A stretch of DNA of 64,000 nucleotides from Agarilytica sp045430345 (GTDB taxonomy: Bacteria > Pseudomonadota > Gammaproteobacteria > Pseudomonadales > Cellvibrionaceae): assembly GCA_045430345.1 (NCBI GenBank), contig JAILXT010000001.1:496001-560000 (forward strand), read 5' to 3'. The position numbers and the translations under genes were made by a program. The notes beneath the pieces were generated by a model. That model saw only the letters and a list, made by a program, of their open reading frames with translations. It searched no databases and was not told the origin of the DNA. Below are positions 30,501 to 35,607 of this stretch, one piece after another. Numbering within the stretch: position 1 is the stretch's first letter; every line of letters begins with the position of its first letter.

Positions 30501-32771
30501 GCTGTAAGTGCAGTGGATGCGACAACGGAAGTACAAGCCTTAGAGGTAGTGTTTAATCGGAATCAAGTTGTTGGTGCGGCTAATCAACCCATACGCGTCG
30601 ATACAGAAACACTTATCTTAGAGAGCGTGATTGGGGATGTGTACATTCAAGAGGCGAGTGATCTTGTGATCGCTGGGCTGAATAACCCCGGAGGTATTAC
30701 GAATATTGTCGCTGCGGGTTCAATTACTGATGGTGCGGTTATTACTGCAAATGAAGATATTTATTTGCAAAGTCTGAATGGCGATATTGTGCTTGATAAC
30801 GCTAATGCCATGACCGGCATTGTAAATCTAAGTGCGAATGCGCAAGTGACCATTAATAACACGGTTGCCACTACCTTGGGCGATGTTAATGCGCAGAATA
30901 TGACGTTAACAGTGAACGGCAATTTGGCGGACAACGGCGATATTGATGTCTCCGGTACGACCGCTGTTTTCGCTAATGGGAATAACGTGATCTTCGATAA
31001 CATCAATAACGATTTTGATGTTGTTAATGTCGCGGAAGGTGGTGATGTCGTACTTACTGATATCGATGATATTACGGTAAGTGGTACTGCGAGCGACCTT
31101 TTCGACGTGACTGCAGCGCAAGATATCCAGACATCGGGCGCGATTGTGGCTGAGGACATTCTTCTAAACGCGGTAGCAGGTGATATAAACGCGAACAACA
31201 ATCTTGTTGCTGACAATAGCATTGCCCTAACTGGCGGGAACATCACAGTTAATGGTGAGCTCACCGTCAACGATAGTCTGACGGGCGATGCACTAACCAT
31301 AAATGCGAGGGGTGATGTGGACTTGCTTGGTCAGATTAATACCGTTGGTGTCGCAGGAAATGCTGGGAGTGTTGTCATTGACACTAATCAGTTTACCCAG
31401 CGGCTTGGCGCAGATATTACCTCAGGTAACGTAGAGATCAGTTCTGCGACCAGTGTTAACCAAGGTGCAGACATTTTTGCCGAAGGGAGTGTCATCATCG
31501 CTGGGCTTAACGGGGACGTGGTCATGGCGGCTGGGGTAACAACAGAAGGGACGGACATAAACGTAAGTGCATCTGATAACCTCGAGATGCAGGCACTTTC
31601 CGGAACGAGCCTTAGTTTAGTTGCGGATAACGTTACACAAGACGGCGCATTAATCGCGAGTGAGTCTGCGAGCATTACCGCCGAAAACCGTTTTGAGGTG
31701 AGTGAGTCGGGAACAGTTACTGTAGCGGATGGTAGTTTTGCAGCTGATGCCGCGATAGTGGAAATTAGCGGCGACGTGAATGTCGGTACTGGCTTAGTGA
31801 CGTTAACGTCCAGTGCTAATACGGTGGTGGATGCAGAGATTAGCGGCGGGGGCTTATCTGTAACCTCTGGGCAGGCGATTGCTATGGCTGCTAACGGGCA
31901 GATCACCGTGACCGATAGTGTGTTGCTAGATGCTCAAGGCAATATTGGTTTGACCGAAATTAATGCGAACTCCGGTGAGGTAACGTTAATAACGTTAGCT
32001 GCGCTAACGGATAATAACGGTTCTAGTGTAAACGTACTGGCTGATCGTTTGAATATCGAATCGGGTACAGGTATTGGTGCTTCTGGAGCGTTTATTGAGA
32101 CGCAAATCTCGCAGTTGTCTGCTCGTAATAGTTCAGGTGAGGCGAATATTCTGAATAGCGGCGATGTGATCGTGTATGAGCTTTTAAGTGGCGGAGATAT
32201 TCGGTTCGAAAATACAATTGGCGACGTTACGTTGCAGGCAACAGAGGGCGAGCTGTATGACCCTACCGAAGGGCTAAGTCCTATAGATGCGGGTGGTGTT
32301 ATGAACGCCGGCTATGAGTTTGGCGCTCTCAGTATTACTGTCGCGGACGGGGATTTAATCGCTGCGCCTGTTCCCGGTGCTGACAAGCGCCGTCCCGACT
32401 TGGTCGGTGATCGGATTGAAGTGTTTGTGCCAAATGGGGATTTTGCAGGCACAGAGGGCAGAACGATCATTGCGTATGCTCGGACGTCTATGTTTATTAG
32501 TGCGCAAGGCGGTGTAAGGCCTGAGTTTGCTTTTGATATTCCGCCGACGGAAGGCTTGCAGGGTGCTGACGATTTACTAGATTCTTCATTCGTGTCTAGT
32601 GTGAGTGATCTCTTAGTGGATGTTGAGTCAATCGAGGAAGTTGACCCTGCTGTATTTACTGCTGTGAGAAACTATTCCCATGATAATATTTCTATTCGTA
32701 TGCCGGCCGACCAGTTGTACGGCGATGAATATGAAGAGGAGGAAGACGGCGAAGAGGAATTCGCACTATAA
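12516..32771 (+). CDS. Giant two-partner-secretion exoprotein (TpsA, filamentous haemagglutinin-like)
   Basis: 6751 residues, uninterrupted. The N-terminus is a long signal peptide (basic stretch, hydrophobic LILAFSGSGFA, cleavage likely near residue 34), followed by the TPS secretion domain (about 35-290) with the hallmark NPNG at 116-119 (VNPNGVFFG). A beta-helix region follows, with the FHA-type phrase GTLLLDPRDIRI near residue 480. Residues ~884-5858 are about 50 tryptophan-anchored Gly/Asp-rich repeats. Residues ~5860-6640 return to beta-helix repeats (ESVIGDVYIQEA, LNGDIVLDNANAM). The end is acidic (EYEEEEDGEEEF). Only four Cys were found, as CVGC (585, 588) and Cys752/Cys760. The partner TpsB gene follows, so export through it to the cell surface is expected. 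The role is probably adhesion, biofilm or contact; no toxin domain is seen at the C-terminus. Runs of 8-10 G lie inside the frame. Confidence 0.9.
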   Translation: MRHDFPRRALNLSKIIRSFISPALILAFSGSGFAGPEGGEVVGGTGSINRSGNTTTINQATDRMAIDWQTYDVGANERVQYIQPDSSSISLNRILSNRGSQIHGQIDANGHVFLVNPNGVFFGENSVINVGGMLASGLSIEPSDFMNGDFAFSAIEGTDGLVINAGLINAATGGNVALIGQQVENEGMISAQLGSVALAAGREAVVTFDGEGLLGVQVTESILQEDIGVDAAVINSGEISAEDGQILISAAASQDIFSQAVNSGEVKQATSVVVGGDGSFTLSAGANVVNTGVLSASGDAGGAVVLLGENVTSSGEVRADSSVGYVAGSIELHSVGTTLLAENSEISAISEFSIGGDIKILGNRVGVLDRSSIDVSGAAGGGRVFIGGDYHGDNSYIQNSDRVVVGEDVNIRANALVDGNGGRIVLWSDDATSFYGQISAVGGAFSGGGGFVEVSGKEALSFWGGVDIGASFGDEGTLLLDPRDIRIVSSGSDNIRILDREILFGDGDTDDDFTISASSLVSALSGGDVILEARDDIDFQTSVDASGNTNHLELYAGDDIYFEQSGTTIDLGSGNLTAVAGTSGCVGCSGPGGKGRSVFFTNSTVTTTGTINIYAAQDVFFHDSATTNSVNDQLTVVNAGVLNVESRDDIFIHEDAVINAGQVSFSGGVSSSLFTVTPDLTVTGTVDLDGLINTSGGDFGSISTVYDASSTSLIDSRTGASTSDSGEIDIQSSSSTDILNLGAIVSANGNECGVGGDEACGDISVISGFGIADLGLFDINGTALFSSSGNNINLDNTLHTFTGLVSADTSGVNTDENGGAITLSGVDIVVGTVSSSGSTDGTDSDAGDIVFNVSNSFEASATSVITAVENGGGTAGTLTVNGDGNDNTLTLSSGASWAGGAVSINGLAGDDTFEMFSSIAASVDGGAETAGDTLFGPDQENDWQVTDANIGTLNGNAFAEIENLTGNDNDDDFTINDGGSISGLITGGDAADTDTADYSGVLSAINIEVLTGIVGVEFIEGNDHVDSELSISTGTNTWAFADFDGLPGDDTVSNGVDDGTLTSDQFVGSVQFVNFQNIIGGDGADAFTFTTDTIATSSGSIDGGSAAGNSIQGRTGVDSTWDIDSANSGSVTDTTNSDEVYVADFDNIQNLVGQTGDDDFIFSDDASISGLVNGGDVGGDTDTLDYSLETDDPIYIDLASGVSGTANIESYTGNGTDSTLVGENNGNLWTITDENDGHIDSNTISFTDFNILIGGTDADDFVIEDGGSITGSIQGGDDLVDDSITGRSLASTYTLTIDTAPDPDEPNGNIVDTSSGSVTYVADFRDINVLTGNSSADVLIGRDQENHWNFTSSEFSVGNNEEPLSATDLVEFTSMETVRGNNNTDIFNVSANVVANIHGGDGADVFNILTPGVSATIFGGDTDAEVDVIFGWDGDSSQDALNQENNLWTISGAGFYLDNDTDISERVTFSEIETIQGGEEVEFSPPSSIYVGGIDEFTISTNFSGTINGRSGDDRFDVTLASDVTGGLNGGDGIETFNLSADLTGGANGDADADVFNILAPGINAVIDGGSTGTDSDTIHGWDDNASVNYWRIESGGLELDNEITDSNTSFVGFSDIEIIDGADDSDASGDGQDQFDISTSFDGSINGGSGSDTFNVTSIASVSGGLSGGEGGDSFDIDAILTGIVSGGNGVDIIDLSASVTTVNAGGGNDQITIDGALTSTINGEGGQDQFILASGGTVIGSINGGAENDTFTVNQAQTAAQLNGEAGNDIFNLNQSVSDGTAARFVVGGDGDDTFNVVAGISVNIDGSEGNESTLDTITLTDTSGSYTWALTDADIGSLGNIDFIGVENINGSNGGVDTFEFGFSGRYEGIADGWLGTDIVDLSGVDGGNVAVSLGSDINFVQNATVVKGAGINSSFTVISGTTTDEPTIWTISDFDGAGEADGTNDGVVSNDGNTTQFIDFGILVGNEEADQFTVQSGASIVSVNGNETTSTNTLTYLDGSDNNWVLTGTRAGTINTTDLVFFNILSIAGTGDDNLQARNSQTNVWQFNTTSGGTVADTSASDLVTFSGFDDVTGGNERDEFNVNNGVDFGGTISGANGNDIFYLVDDVLTGINGGAGDDDFHVTNALLSVSVNGDGGDDELYVLANNVDVTFSGGANTDYVIGVNDAVNQNNWNVNTDQLINAASPSAIVDFSGVEELVGGSGADVFTVSASITRSLTGTSGNDTLVGPGATNEWLLTSHNTGTLNTTVSFSAIDVITGGAGTDTLTGINQNNDWQITGSNAGYVEEDGSGDGRVDFTLVEELVGGTLNDTFTVGASGVIDSIDGGESVGDDDTIVGRTTANTWNITNSNLGNLQTTAGPTTYVTSFTNIETLEGSNTEADIFDFAVFANVNIDAGASVGDVAEYSDVASDVAITIGAGGVDGLTGIEEVVGNNDGLLVVGNSSTLTLDASVAAQWDISDANGGDGINDGDVTFGGDTVIFTNFSDLVGGSGDDTFNLNPAIGNSGISGSITGGGESTADIITVRNTTTTWDISEDNSGGAGNEFSYGDFTYLNGTDDGSGPPPVALFSNTDFSGIETINGSDSGDTYTVNPFTLGGGFTLSLNAGLDTDSISFLNTNLDVTLGQAVGGLSLEGFETITANSAGTNILRSTSTSGASVVWAIDGLNAGTVGGVRFVDFQTIIAGNGNDQFTFSATGEIETLLDGGSGSNEIVANSTLATRWDISGTNSGAVYDNTVTSAPVLYVDNFQNIQTLTGSGVSNAFNMTSTGTFAGTLTGGSGADTITVTEMASQDTLWLIDPSMPEDGTVQRADSSDNTSVTSSAVYTEIETLTGGDGVDKFVFSGAGTFTGSANAGAGTDIVDLSGVSGTVSASIAAANVHGIAGVERFIGNGANSTLSGLDSGTNTWTISDFDVLDANPELDGANDGVFVNGGTTLQFINVNTLEGSDTATDEFVFEVGGSIDGRVEGGAGLFVDTVTGPDNTSANQWTVTTALAGNVNSSDFVEIDRLIGGSGTGEDYLRGRVQENNWTINAFNEGYVEGSDSSDRVTFVGMENLEGNSDNDHFVFATTGSLTGTIDADIGASNNGDTISVSSDSDDSVEWTLNGSASGIITGFLVNGFSDIEVVNGGAGQDNVLVSSAFSGAINTLANSDRIQLGASVGGDIDTGAGDDVIEIDDSTAAANIIAGTGTDEIRLDHTDGSDWLIDSNDGGRVTSTALVTFDGIEIITGNGGVDDVSVESDFDGSISTLGGNDEIALLANVAGGVAGGTGGDLFEIAADNLTTDINGTSGSNDRITVTHSGESVWTIDGSNTVDSVTFSNMDVLNGNGAADTVTVETASAHQINTLGGNDTVYLEANVADLNTGADDDTINIVVDGITADVDGGTDTTNGDTLAITHGGESTWNIAASNTVDNVTFSDIENVVGNNQRDRVIVLAGFDSINTAGGNDILDLSANVDTILLGAGTDEVDINVDGITVTSMNGGGDSDTLTIAHSSESAWNIDTASSVDTVNFEGFDILIGNDEIDTMTVTGAFAGTISTNGGNDDITLSANVGQLNTGANEDRVLITNALVMASINAGGSSNDILTGPTRSSGLYNDWQITSSTEVTLNGLVTGQNFENYVGGLGEDRFELSEGASADEIRGIASGVGADTAFNTLIVNHGSGTVQWRITGDNQGQILGNIVDDFYDIENLTGGAGVDTFTYTAAISAISGLIDGGEDTSPDGNDDTLDITALQNGVVVELGPTASVSPVAVSGRSALVVNVNNIEEITAFNGTDAQEAQNWVAVTHTNGVRWDFSDGVGSAVINEGTVLELDGGNQIIADTLVTLHNFGSLQGGVGFEDEIDITSETISGEHVRGSGERSLSFTGTGLVVVDIDSNIVNLTGNNNLLLRVSAGSEFDGTVINNDWLINEQNAGTFSGDVDGAATFSFDFTGVNRFEGGVGNDEFIISENASLIDGALNGGGGFNQIIIPDATNNLAFGVSQISATPSVPEEYYPSSSIPPVFLLVDRAATDGITEIFNINDVNAMVLTSEVSLYSATTGTFEWDLVDAGNTLTNSDTFSVLSFNGVDRVVGGAANDIFDVDSLTSVVNEFDGGVGTDVVNVEDIVSSLMVSTDPLITTNVDIQIANIETLTSTDNNNTLVGGAASNVWNLTSVNDGSLNYNNGAGTTTVSYTNFSHLVGGAGQDQIAISDVDDDDGSSSDWGTINGGGSLLDSLTVSADGGLSIQINSTDIDGNVIDSVDTVRLDVAGIEQIDANGAHTNYLYGRVDTENDWDINTVDHSVAFNADTVTFSNFQNLTGGDDQDEFTFNGEIVSGLVRGGSAGNDVVNLQNLDDTVVHIGDRVTTDFNIVDVEDINATGSGYVLRADDQLNVWTIRNGADDLLNAITFDGFSNIVGGSGDDTLTVNVGVDITLYDAIDGGVSGEDTLDISAIGQDLRVSLDSAAPTADLYLSNIDEVDANNAQNNELIASNITNVWDIDGTNAGTLNSGTANEVAFSGFANLTGSDQQDTFNFGQVALSVDDVVTGLIDGAGGTTDILNVSDMVDGVVIELGDTLTVDNPNTALTNLHANNVESINAFNDVDEANAPDEEANNWLVNNMSGDFRWDINARNGGSITPTSGQVINPITFSNFAYVEGTDNGVDEFHFVDGGVVTSQFVGGDGLFDDLANFSLVLNSDIEIAVNSSSTQAINFAGLERVIGNNDGSSAILPNSTLRVESGVNTWTIDGVNDGDLDTAGDDIAFENFNIIVGGTGADLFDINGNATITGSINGGANTISTDLDVIDATDVIGDVDIQVDGTTFGILNVSDVEEIRASGTNNTIRAADVGDANWLVSNVNRGTLNSALEFIGFDNLVGSTGVDHFVLEQNGVVDSVAGGLATGQGDILEVQSSSGDTWIIDGVNEGSVSTRVSDFSSIENVIGGEGADSFTLANSTASISGLIDGGESSDLVDANIDSLDLQALGAGVVVELGADASDVPNFIAGRETYARVNANNFESITAADTGATEDNNWLAITHDNGVRWNFSAGLDNGLVINEGYVVELALSDASEVANTQVDLHNFGSLQGGVGFENAINVIEDNTISGLYVAGSGLRTLSYSGNGLVVVDIDSNIEEVQGNNNLLLRVAEGSEFVDFNNDWLINAENAGTFTADAGGTTDYSFDFTGVNQFEGGSGNDAFTFADSGSLIDGTINGGAGNNTIDVATVTADLSFGIGQIDVNPASPAAVYPEVGIPPVYLVLNRALTDGVTEIVGIQTLSDSDVASRVTLYSGSVLNSNSVWMLDTTQSTLEDSANNVDLTFTGVVRVVGGATNDTFNVLALNVVEDIFDGGEGTDSVNLTNLSSDVSVLLNNSLASGDVYVSNVENVSANPDANLSNTLIGMNEDSTWDINGINTGEVEGITFDGFNTLTGGTGDDRFVLDGADQVSGLITGGDGTDELDISGIVASTRVAIGNTIDADLNVSQIETISATSNDHELIAANDDNIWNIAGRDAGQLVSAVYDIDFSGFANLTGGDGADTFNLNRVLNVNDEVSGVIRGGANGGNQVNIDGLTDVTEISVALGTENVGTLNVVDIQTIDAANGDFKIIGDNVSNTWTIQGENTGLINSVAFSGFGFLEGGTDDDLFVLARQDGATEDDRITGMIDGGGDPVVGSSTNRVDLTGLLDSVSVSFDSTYVTADIQLAQIDEVDANNSNINTLVGEAQGNNWDIDTQNAGELNGTTFSGFSNLIGRDFVDTFSFTDTGSVAGFVDGGSQPIDGRDVADLSALSDVHVVIGDSTAGFLDIEEYRGNGDDAIITAENIENTWTIDAENAGSILDENGNQIAFSNFGILEGGSDDDTFMLNGGSVTGEIIGGQGDDELNVTIVSGVNGGVMFRGGEGQDDLLVDGGAVGYEATYTPNSDGSAVLAYTFQDETSNVSYDVGYEAVESVEDNVIADVFTINDLNQNTDQFVLEDGSFTLNGAGEVEFSNKDSLEINTEAADSLQLDGQIVLNNRLSVTGAAVSAVDATTEVQALEVVFNRNQVVGAANQPIRVDTETLILESVIGDVYIQEASDLVIAGLNNPGGITNIVAAGSITDGAVITANEDIYLQSLNGDIVLDNANAMTGIVNLSANAQVTINNTVATTLGDVNAQNMTLTVNGNLADNGDIDVSGTTAVFANGNNVIFDNINNDFDVVNVAEGGDVVLTDIDDITVSGTASDLFDVTAAQDIQTSGAIVAEDILLNAVAGDINANNNLVADNSIALTGGNITVNGELTVNDSLTGDALTINARGDVDLLGQINTVGVAGNAGSVVIDTNQFTQRLGADITSGNVEISSATSVNQGADIFAEGSVIIAGLNGDVVMAAGVTTEGTDINVSASDNLEMQALSGTSLSLVADNVTQDGALIASESASITAENRFEVSESGTVTVADGSFAADAAIVEISGDVNVGTGLVTLTSSANTVVDAEISGGGLSVTSGQAIAMAANGQITVTDSVLLDAQGNIGLTEINANSGEVTLITLAALTDNNGSSVNVLADRLNIESGTGIGASGAFIETQISQLSARNSSGEANILNSGDVIVYELLSGGDIRFENTIGDVTLQATEGELYDPTEGLSPIDAGGVMNAGYEFGALSITVADGDLIAAPVPGADKRRPDLVGDRIEVFVPNGDFAGTEGRTIIAYARTSMFISAQGGVRPEFAFDIPPTEGLQGADDLLDSSFVSSVSDLLVDVESIEEVDPAVFTAVRNYSHDNISIRMPADQLYGDEYEEEEDGEEEFAL
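13652..13661 (+). repeat. Ten-base G run near the 5' end of tpsA
   Basis: Ten consecutive G encode part of SGAAGGGRVF at about residues 379-382. Gain or loss of one base would end translation early and remove over 90% of the protein. Possible phase-variation tract. Confidence 0.5.
17633..17642 (+). repeat. Ten-base G run in tpsA
   Basis: Ten consecutive G encode the GGG of NAGGGN at about residues 1706-1709. It is in frame here; slippage would truncate the protein at roughly one quarter of its length. Confidence 0.45.
22965..22972 (+). repeat. Eight-base G run in tpsA
   Basis: Eight consecutive G encode part of MNGGGDSD in one of the shorter repeat units. It is a weaker slippage candidate than the two ten-base runs. 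Seven-base G runs also occur near 18933 and 24945. Confidence 0.35.
23654..24828 (+). repeat. Internal super-repeat of TpsA, copy A
   Basis: A block of ~390 residues from LIDGGEDTSPDG to VGTDVVNV aligns in order with copy B at 27333-28520. Shared landmarks in order are NGVRW, LHNFGSLQGGVGFE, GLVVVDIDSNI, GNNNLLLRV, NNDWLIN, FDFTGVN, and a SIPP/GIPP segment. The identity is clear in protein, weaker in DNA, so the duplication is old. Confidence 0.75.
27333..28520 (+). repeat. Internal super-repeat of TpsA, copy B
   Basis: Second copy of the ~390-residue block described at 23654-24828, about 3.7 kb further on. A partial third copy of its opening part (VVIELGDTLTV...VESINAF...RWDINARNGGSI) is visible at about 26100-26400, between the two. 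Confidence 0.75.
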
Positions 32772-32804
32772 ACCTCTAGAACTACCGTTATAATAACCCT
32801 CGAT

Positions 32805-32837
32805 TTTGGCCGACCAGTACTAAACTGGTCGGCCAAA
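32805..32837 (+). terminator. Long perfect hairpin between tpsA and tpsB
   Basis: A 14-bp perfect stem (TTTGGCCGACCAGT / ACTGGTCGGCCAAA) with loop ACTAA lies 34 bases after the tpsA stop and 40 bases before the tpsB start. It is followed by TAATTTTG, not by a full T-run. It may act as a partial terminator or as an mRNA-end stabiliser that sets the TpsA:TpsB ratio. Confidence 0.6.
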
Positions 32838-32877
32838 TAATTTTGAAAACGCCATTTTCAGGATCCCTTGGAATTTT

Positions 32878-34770
32878 ATGTTATCTAAACCGTTCAGCCT
32901 ATTTATTCATTTTCTTTTTGTGTTCGTATTATTTGGTTTTGGCAGTATGTCTGCAATTAGCCAAGGTTTTCTTGAAATGCCAGACACATCAGAAGTTCCT
33001 GAATATGAGCGTGAATCTATGTTGCTCGATTTGGATGTGCCTCCTGTTCGTGATCGAGACCCAGATCCAGAAGCAGGCCCGCGTTTAAATATAAAAGAGT
33101 TTAAACTTCAAGGTTTGGTGGAGTTTCCAGAGCTTGGGATCACCCGAAAAGGATTAATTGAACGTGTCGAAGGAATTAGGTTTGAACTAATGAAGGAAGG
33201 GGAACTTACTGATTCTGGTTATACTCTTGATGAGCTAGGCGAGGTGTCAGACCTTATTGCTGATATCGAAAAAGGAACAAGTGAAGAGCATGTCGGCGCT
33301 TTAGAAGTGCAAAAATTAGTATTTCTGATTAGAGAGCAGCGACGTAAGCGTGGTGTGACCTTGGGGATGATCGAAACGGTTGCGGATACTATTACTAGAT
33401 ATTATAGAGAGCGCGGTTTTGTTTTAGCAAAAGCTTATATCCCAGAGCAGAAAGTACGAGACGGTGTTGTTACTCTTACTTTATTGTTGGGGGAGTTAGG
33501 GCAGGTAACTGTTGAAAATAGAAGGAGGGTGTCAGAAGGACTTGTGACGAGAGTGTTTAAGAAAGACCTAAATGCACCGGTAACTAGTTGGAATGTTGAA
33601 GAATCTATTTATCTTGTGAATGATATCCCCGGAGTGAATTCACAGGGGTTCTTCTCTCCAGGGTCCCAGGTGGGCGATACTAAGTTAACAGTAAATTTGC
33701 TGGAGGAAGACTGGTACAGCGGCAATATTCGTCTCGATAATCACGGGTCAGAAGACTCGAGTCAAAATCGCGCATATATGGATATTTATATTCATAACCC
33801 CTTAGGCTATGGTGATGAGGTATATCTTGCGCTGTTAAAATCTTATGACCCAAACGAAAGTACGTACGGTGCTTTTCGTTATAGCTCACTCATCGGTAGC
33901 CCCAGAGTTCGCACTCAAATTGGAGTCTCGACAAATGATTTTGTTTCTCGCTCGGTGGTCAATGGAGATAACGTTGTAACAGGGGAGTCTAGAGTGGGGG
34001 ATGTGGGTTTTTCTTACATATTTAAGAGAAGCAGAGTGAAAAATATTTCGCTCGATCTGAGTTATATGGATGTTGATACTACGATTGATTCTGGTAATGG
34101 GATTGATTCGAATCAGAATATGCAGAAAACATCTCTAGTTTTTAATTTTGATATCTTGAATGAAAAAAAGCGCCAGCTATATGTCGGAGACATTTCATTA
34201 GCCGGTTCAACTACTTTTACTACTCAGGGAGTATTGTCGGGGGATGGTGATTCTGAGGGTAGCCATGTTCTGTTTAATTACAATTTTACTATGCTTTCTT
34301 TCTTTAAATTTCCGTTTACTGACTATGAAAATCGGTTGGTATTTAAAACCAGTGGGCAATATGCGGGAGAAGGTGTTTCAAACTTGAACCAGAAAAGCTT
34401 GACCGGGCCAGAAACTGTACGCGCATTTGGTGTGACGGGGTTTCAGGCGGATGATGCGATTTACGCAGGCGTAGATTGGATTTTTGGCTTTCCTTCTTTT
34501 GGCGGAGCTAAATTCTTCGGACAAAATATAAGTAAGGTTGTTCAGCCGTATTTATTCTTCGACTACGCTATCGGGAACCAATACCCAGGGATCGAAGCAA
34601 GTGAGTCAGACTTAGGTCGTTTAGCCGCTATGGGATTGGGTGTTTCTTTTAATCATTCGAATTTTAGTTTAGGAATCGTAGGTGCTATTCCTCTGGAGGA
34701 TCACGTCGCGGGTAACGACGATTCGACGCCTGAATCAGATGTTTATCTTGATTTTCAGTATTCCTTCTAA
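32878..34770 (+). CDS. Two-partner-secretion outer-membrane transporter (TpsB, ShlB/FhaC/HecB family)
   Basis: 630 residues. Signal peptide at about 1-26 (hydrophobic IHFLFVFVLFGFG). The periplasmic part (about 70-270) contains POTRA domains; the second is recognisable from TRYYRERGFVLAKAYIPEQKVRDGVVTL, read as YYRERGFVLAKAYIP then VTLTLLLGEL. The first POTRA looks longer than usual, with an acidic helical insert (DLIADIEKGTSEEHVGAL). Residues ~275-630 are the 16-strand barrel, with the VRGY-type motif as ETVRAFGVTGF and the closing strand ending in Phe (DFQYSF). It secretes the TpsA protein encoded directly upstream by recognising its TPS domain. The hairpin before it may reduce its expression relative to tpsA. 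Confidence 0.9.
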   Translation: MLSKPFSLFIHFLFVFVLFGFGSMSAISQGFLEMPDTSEVPEYERESMLLDLDVPPVRDRDPDPEAGPRLNIKEFKLQGLVEFPELGITRKGLIERVEGIRFELMKEGELTDSGYTLDELGEVSDLIADIEKGTSEEHVGALEVQKLVFLIREQRRKRGVTLGMIETVADTITRYYRERGFVLAKAYIPEQKVRDGVVTLTLLLGELGQVTVENRRRVSEGLVTRVFKKDLNAPVTSWNVEESIYLVNDIPGVNSQGFFSPGSQVGDTKLTVNLLEEDWYSGNIRLDNHGSEDSSQNRAYMDIYIHNPLGYGDEVYLALLKSYDPNESTYGAFRYSSLIGSPRVRTQIGVSTNDFVSRSVVNGDNVVTGESRVGDVGFSYIFKRSRVKNISLDLSYMDVDTTIDSGNGIDSNQNMQKTSLVFNFDILNEKKRQLYVGDISLAGSTTFTTQGVLSGDGDSEGSHVLFNYNFTMLSFFKFPFTDYENRLVFKTSGQYAGEGVSNLNQKSLTGPETVRAFGVTGFQADDAIYAGVDWIFGFPSFGGAKFFGQNISKVVQPYLFFDYAIGNQYPGIEASESDLGRLAAMGLGVSFNHSNFSLGIVGAIPLEDHVAGNDDSTPESDVYLDFQYSF

Positions 34771-34790
34771 AGATTTGTATTGTCTGAAAA

Positions 34791-35105
34791 TTAAAATAGA
34801 TCATCAAAGCCCTGAAACGAATCAGGTTCGATATCTCGTAGCGGGTCCCCATAGAAGTCATCCATGGGGCCAGAGTCTGTGATATCAAAGGATGCGCTGC
34901 CAAAGTGCGCATTACCTTGCTCAGGGGCGGTCGCCATCGCAATATCGAGGTGGCCCCAGGAGTCGCCGTCGTACTCTGCTAGGTCGCCGTCTTCGTATTG
35001 AATTTCAATGGTACTGTACTTTTCGTCGACAGCAATAATCTCGAATAGCTGGCCGGTGGCGAGTTCTATATACCATGAGCCGATTGCAGGGAAGAAAGAC
35101 GCCAT
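34791..35105 (-). CDS. DUF6763-type small acidic protein
   Basis: 104 residues from ATG 35105, chosen because AGGAG sits 5 bases upstream; the GTG at 35111 overlaps that site. The protein is soluble and acidic, with a beta-rich N-terminus (GSWYIELATGQLFEIIAVD...TIEIQYEDGDLAEYD) and an acidic tail (DSFQGFDDLF). I associate the GSWY-GQLFEIIAVD / IEIQYEDG pattern with family DUF6763, of unknown function. It is convergent with tpsB across a 20-base gap and is followed on its upstream side by a long non-coding stretch. Confidence 0.6.
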   Translation of the reverse strand: MASFFPAIGSWYIELATGQLFEIIAVDEKYSTIEIQYEDGDLAEYDGDSWGHLDIAMATAPEQGNAHFGSASFDITDSGPMDDFYGDPLRDIEPDSFQGFDDLF

Positions 35106-35607
35106 AGCCACTCCTGGACGTATTTAAAACACTCTGATTACTAATTAAACTACCATCGATTTTGACTTTCTGCACATGCTAATTTCGTTACTCCGTCCTT
35201 ATTAACATTAAAGTGAGTTCTTCAAGGGTGGTACTAAGTAATTGTTTATAAATAACTATTACTGGTGCACTGAATATTCCAATAAAAGTAATTATTCTAA
35301 GTTGACCTTACGAAAGATGAAAAAAGTCTAGCGTTCTCCATGTGGTTTTATACGTCATTTCAATGCAATGTGTTGGGTATTGGCCCGTAAAATCGCGGGT
35401 CCTTAGGGGGGAAGTGGTCAAAGTTTGTGCCTGAAATAGGTCGGGTGATTCGGGTTGTGATGCAGTGGGAGGTGTTTCTGCACCAGCGCCTTAGTTTTTG
35501 AGCAGGAATGGCATTCTAAGCTCGACAAGCCTAAGGGTGAGTCTTTATCCTCACACTTCGAAGAGCTCACGTTGTAGATCATAAATATAAGAGTGGGGGT
35601 AGTAGTA
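35106..35607. other. Non-coding gap before psrA
   Basis: About 500 bases between the divergent DUF6763 and psrA genes. No supported gene is seen. It should hold both promoters. A small inverted repeat (GTGAG...CTCAC, near 35534-35552) lies in the psrA leader. I did not find a convincing PsrA-type autoregulatory site. Confidence 0.4.

Noticed and set aside
12516..32771. RTX toxin secreted by a type I system
   Set aside because: GGxGxDxF-like turns are present, but the protein has an N-terminal signal and TPS domain, no C-terminal type I signal was evident, and the partner gene is a TpsB transporter, not an ABC exporter.
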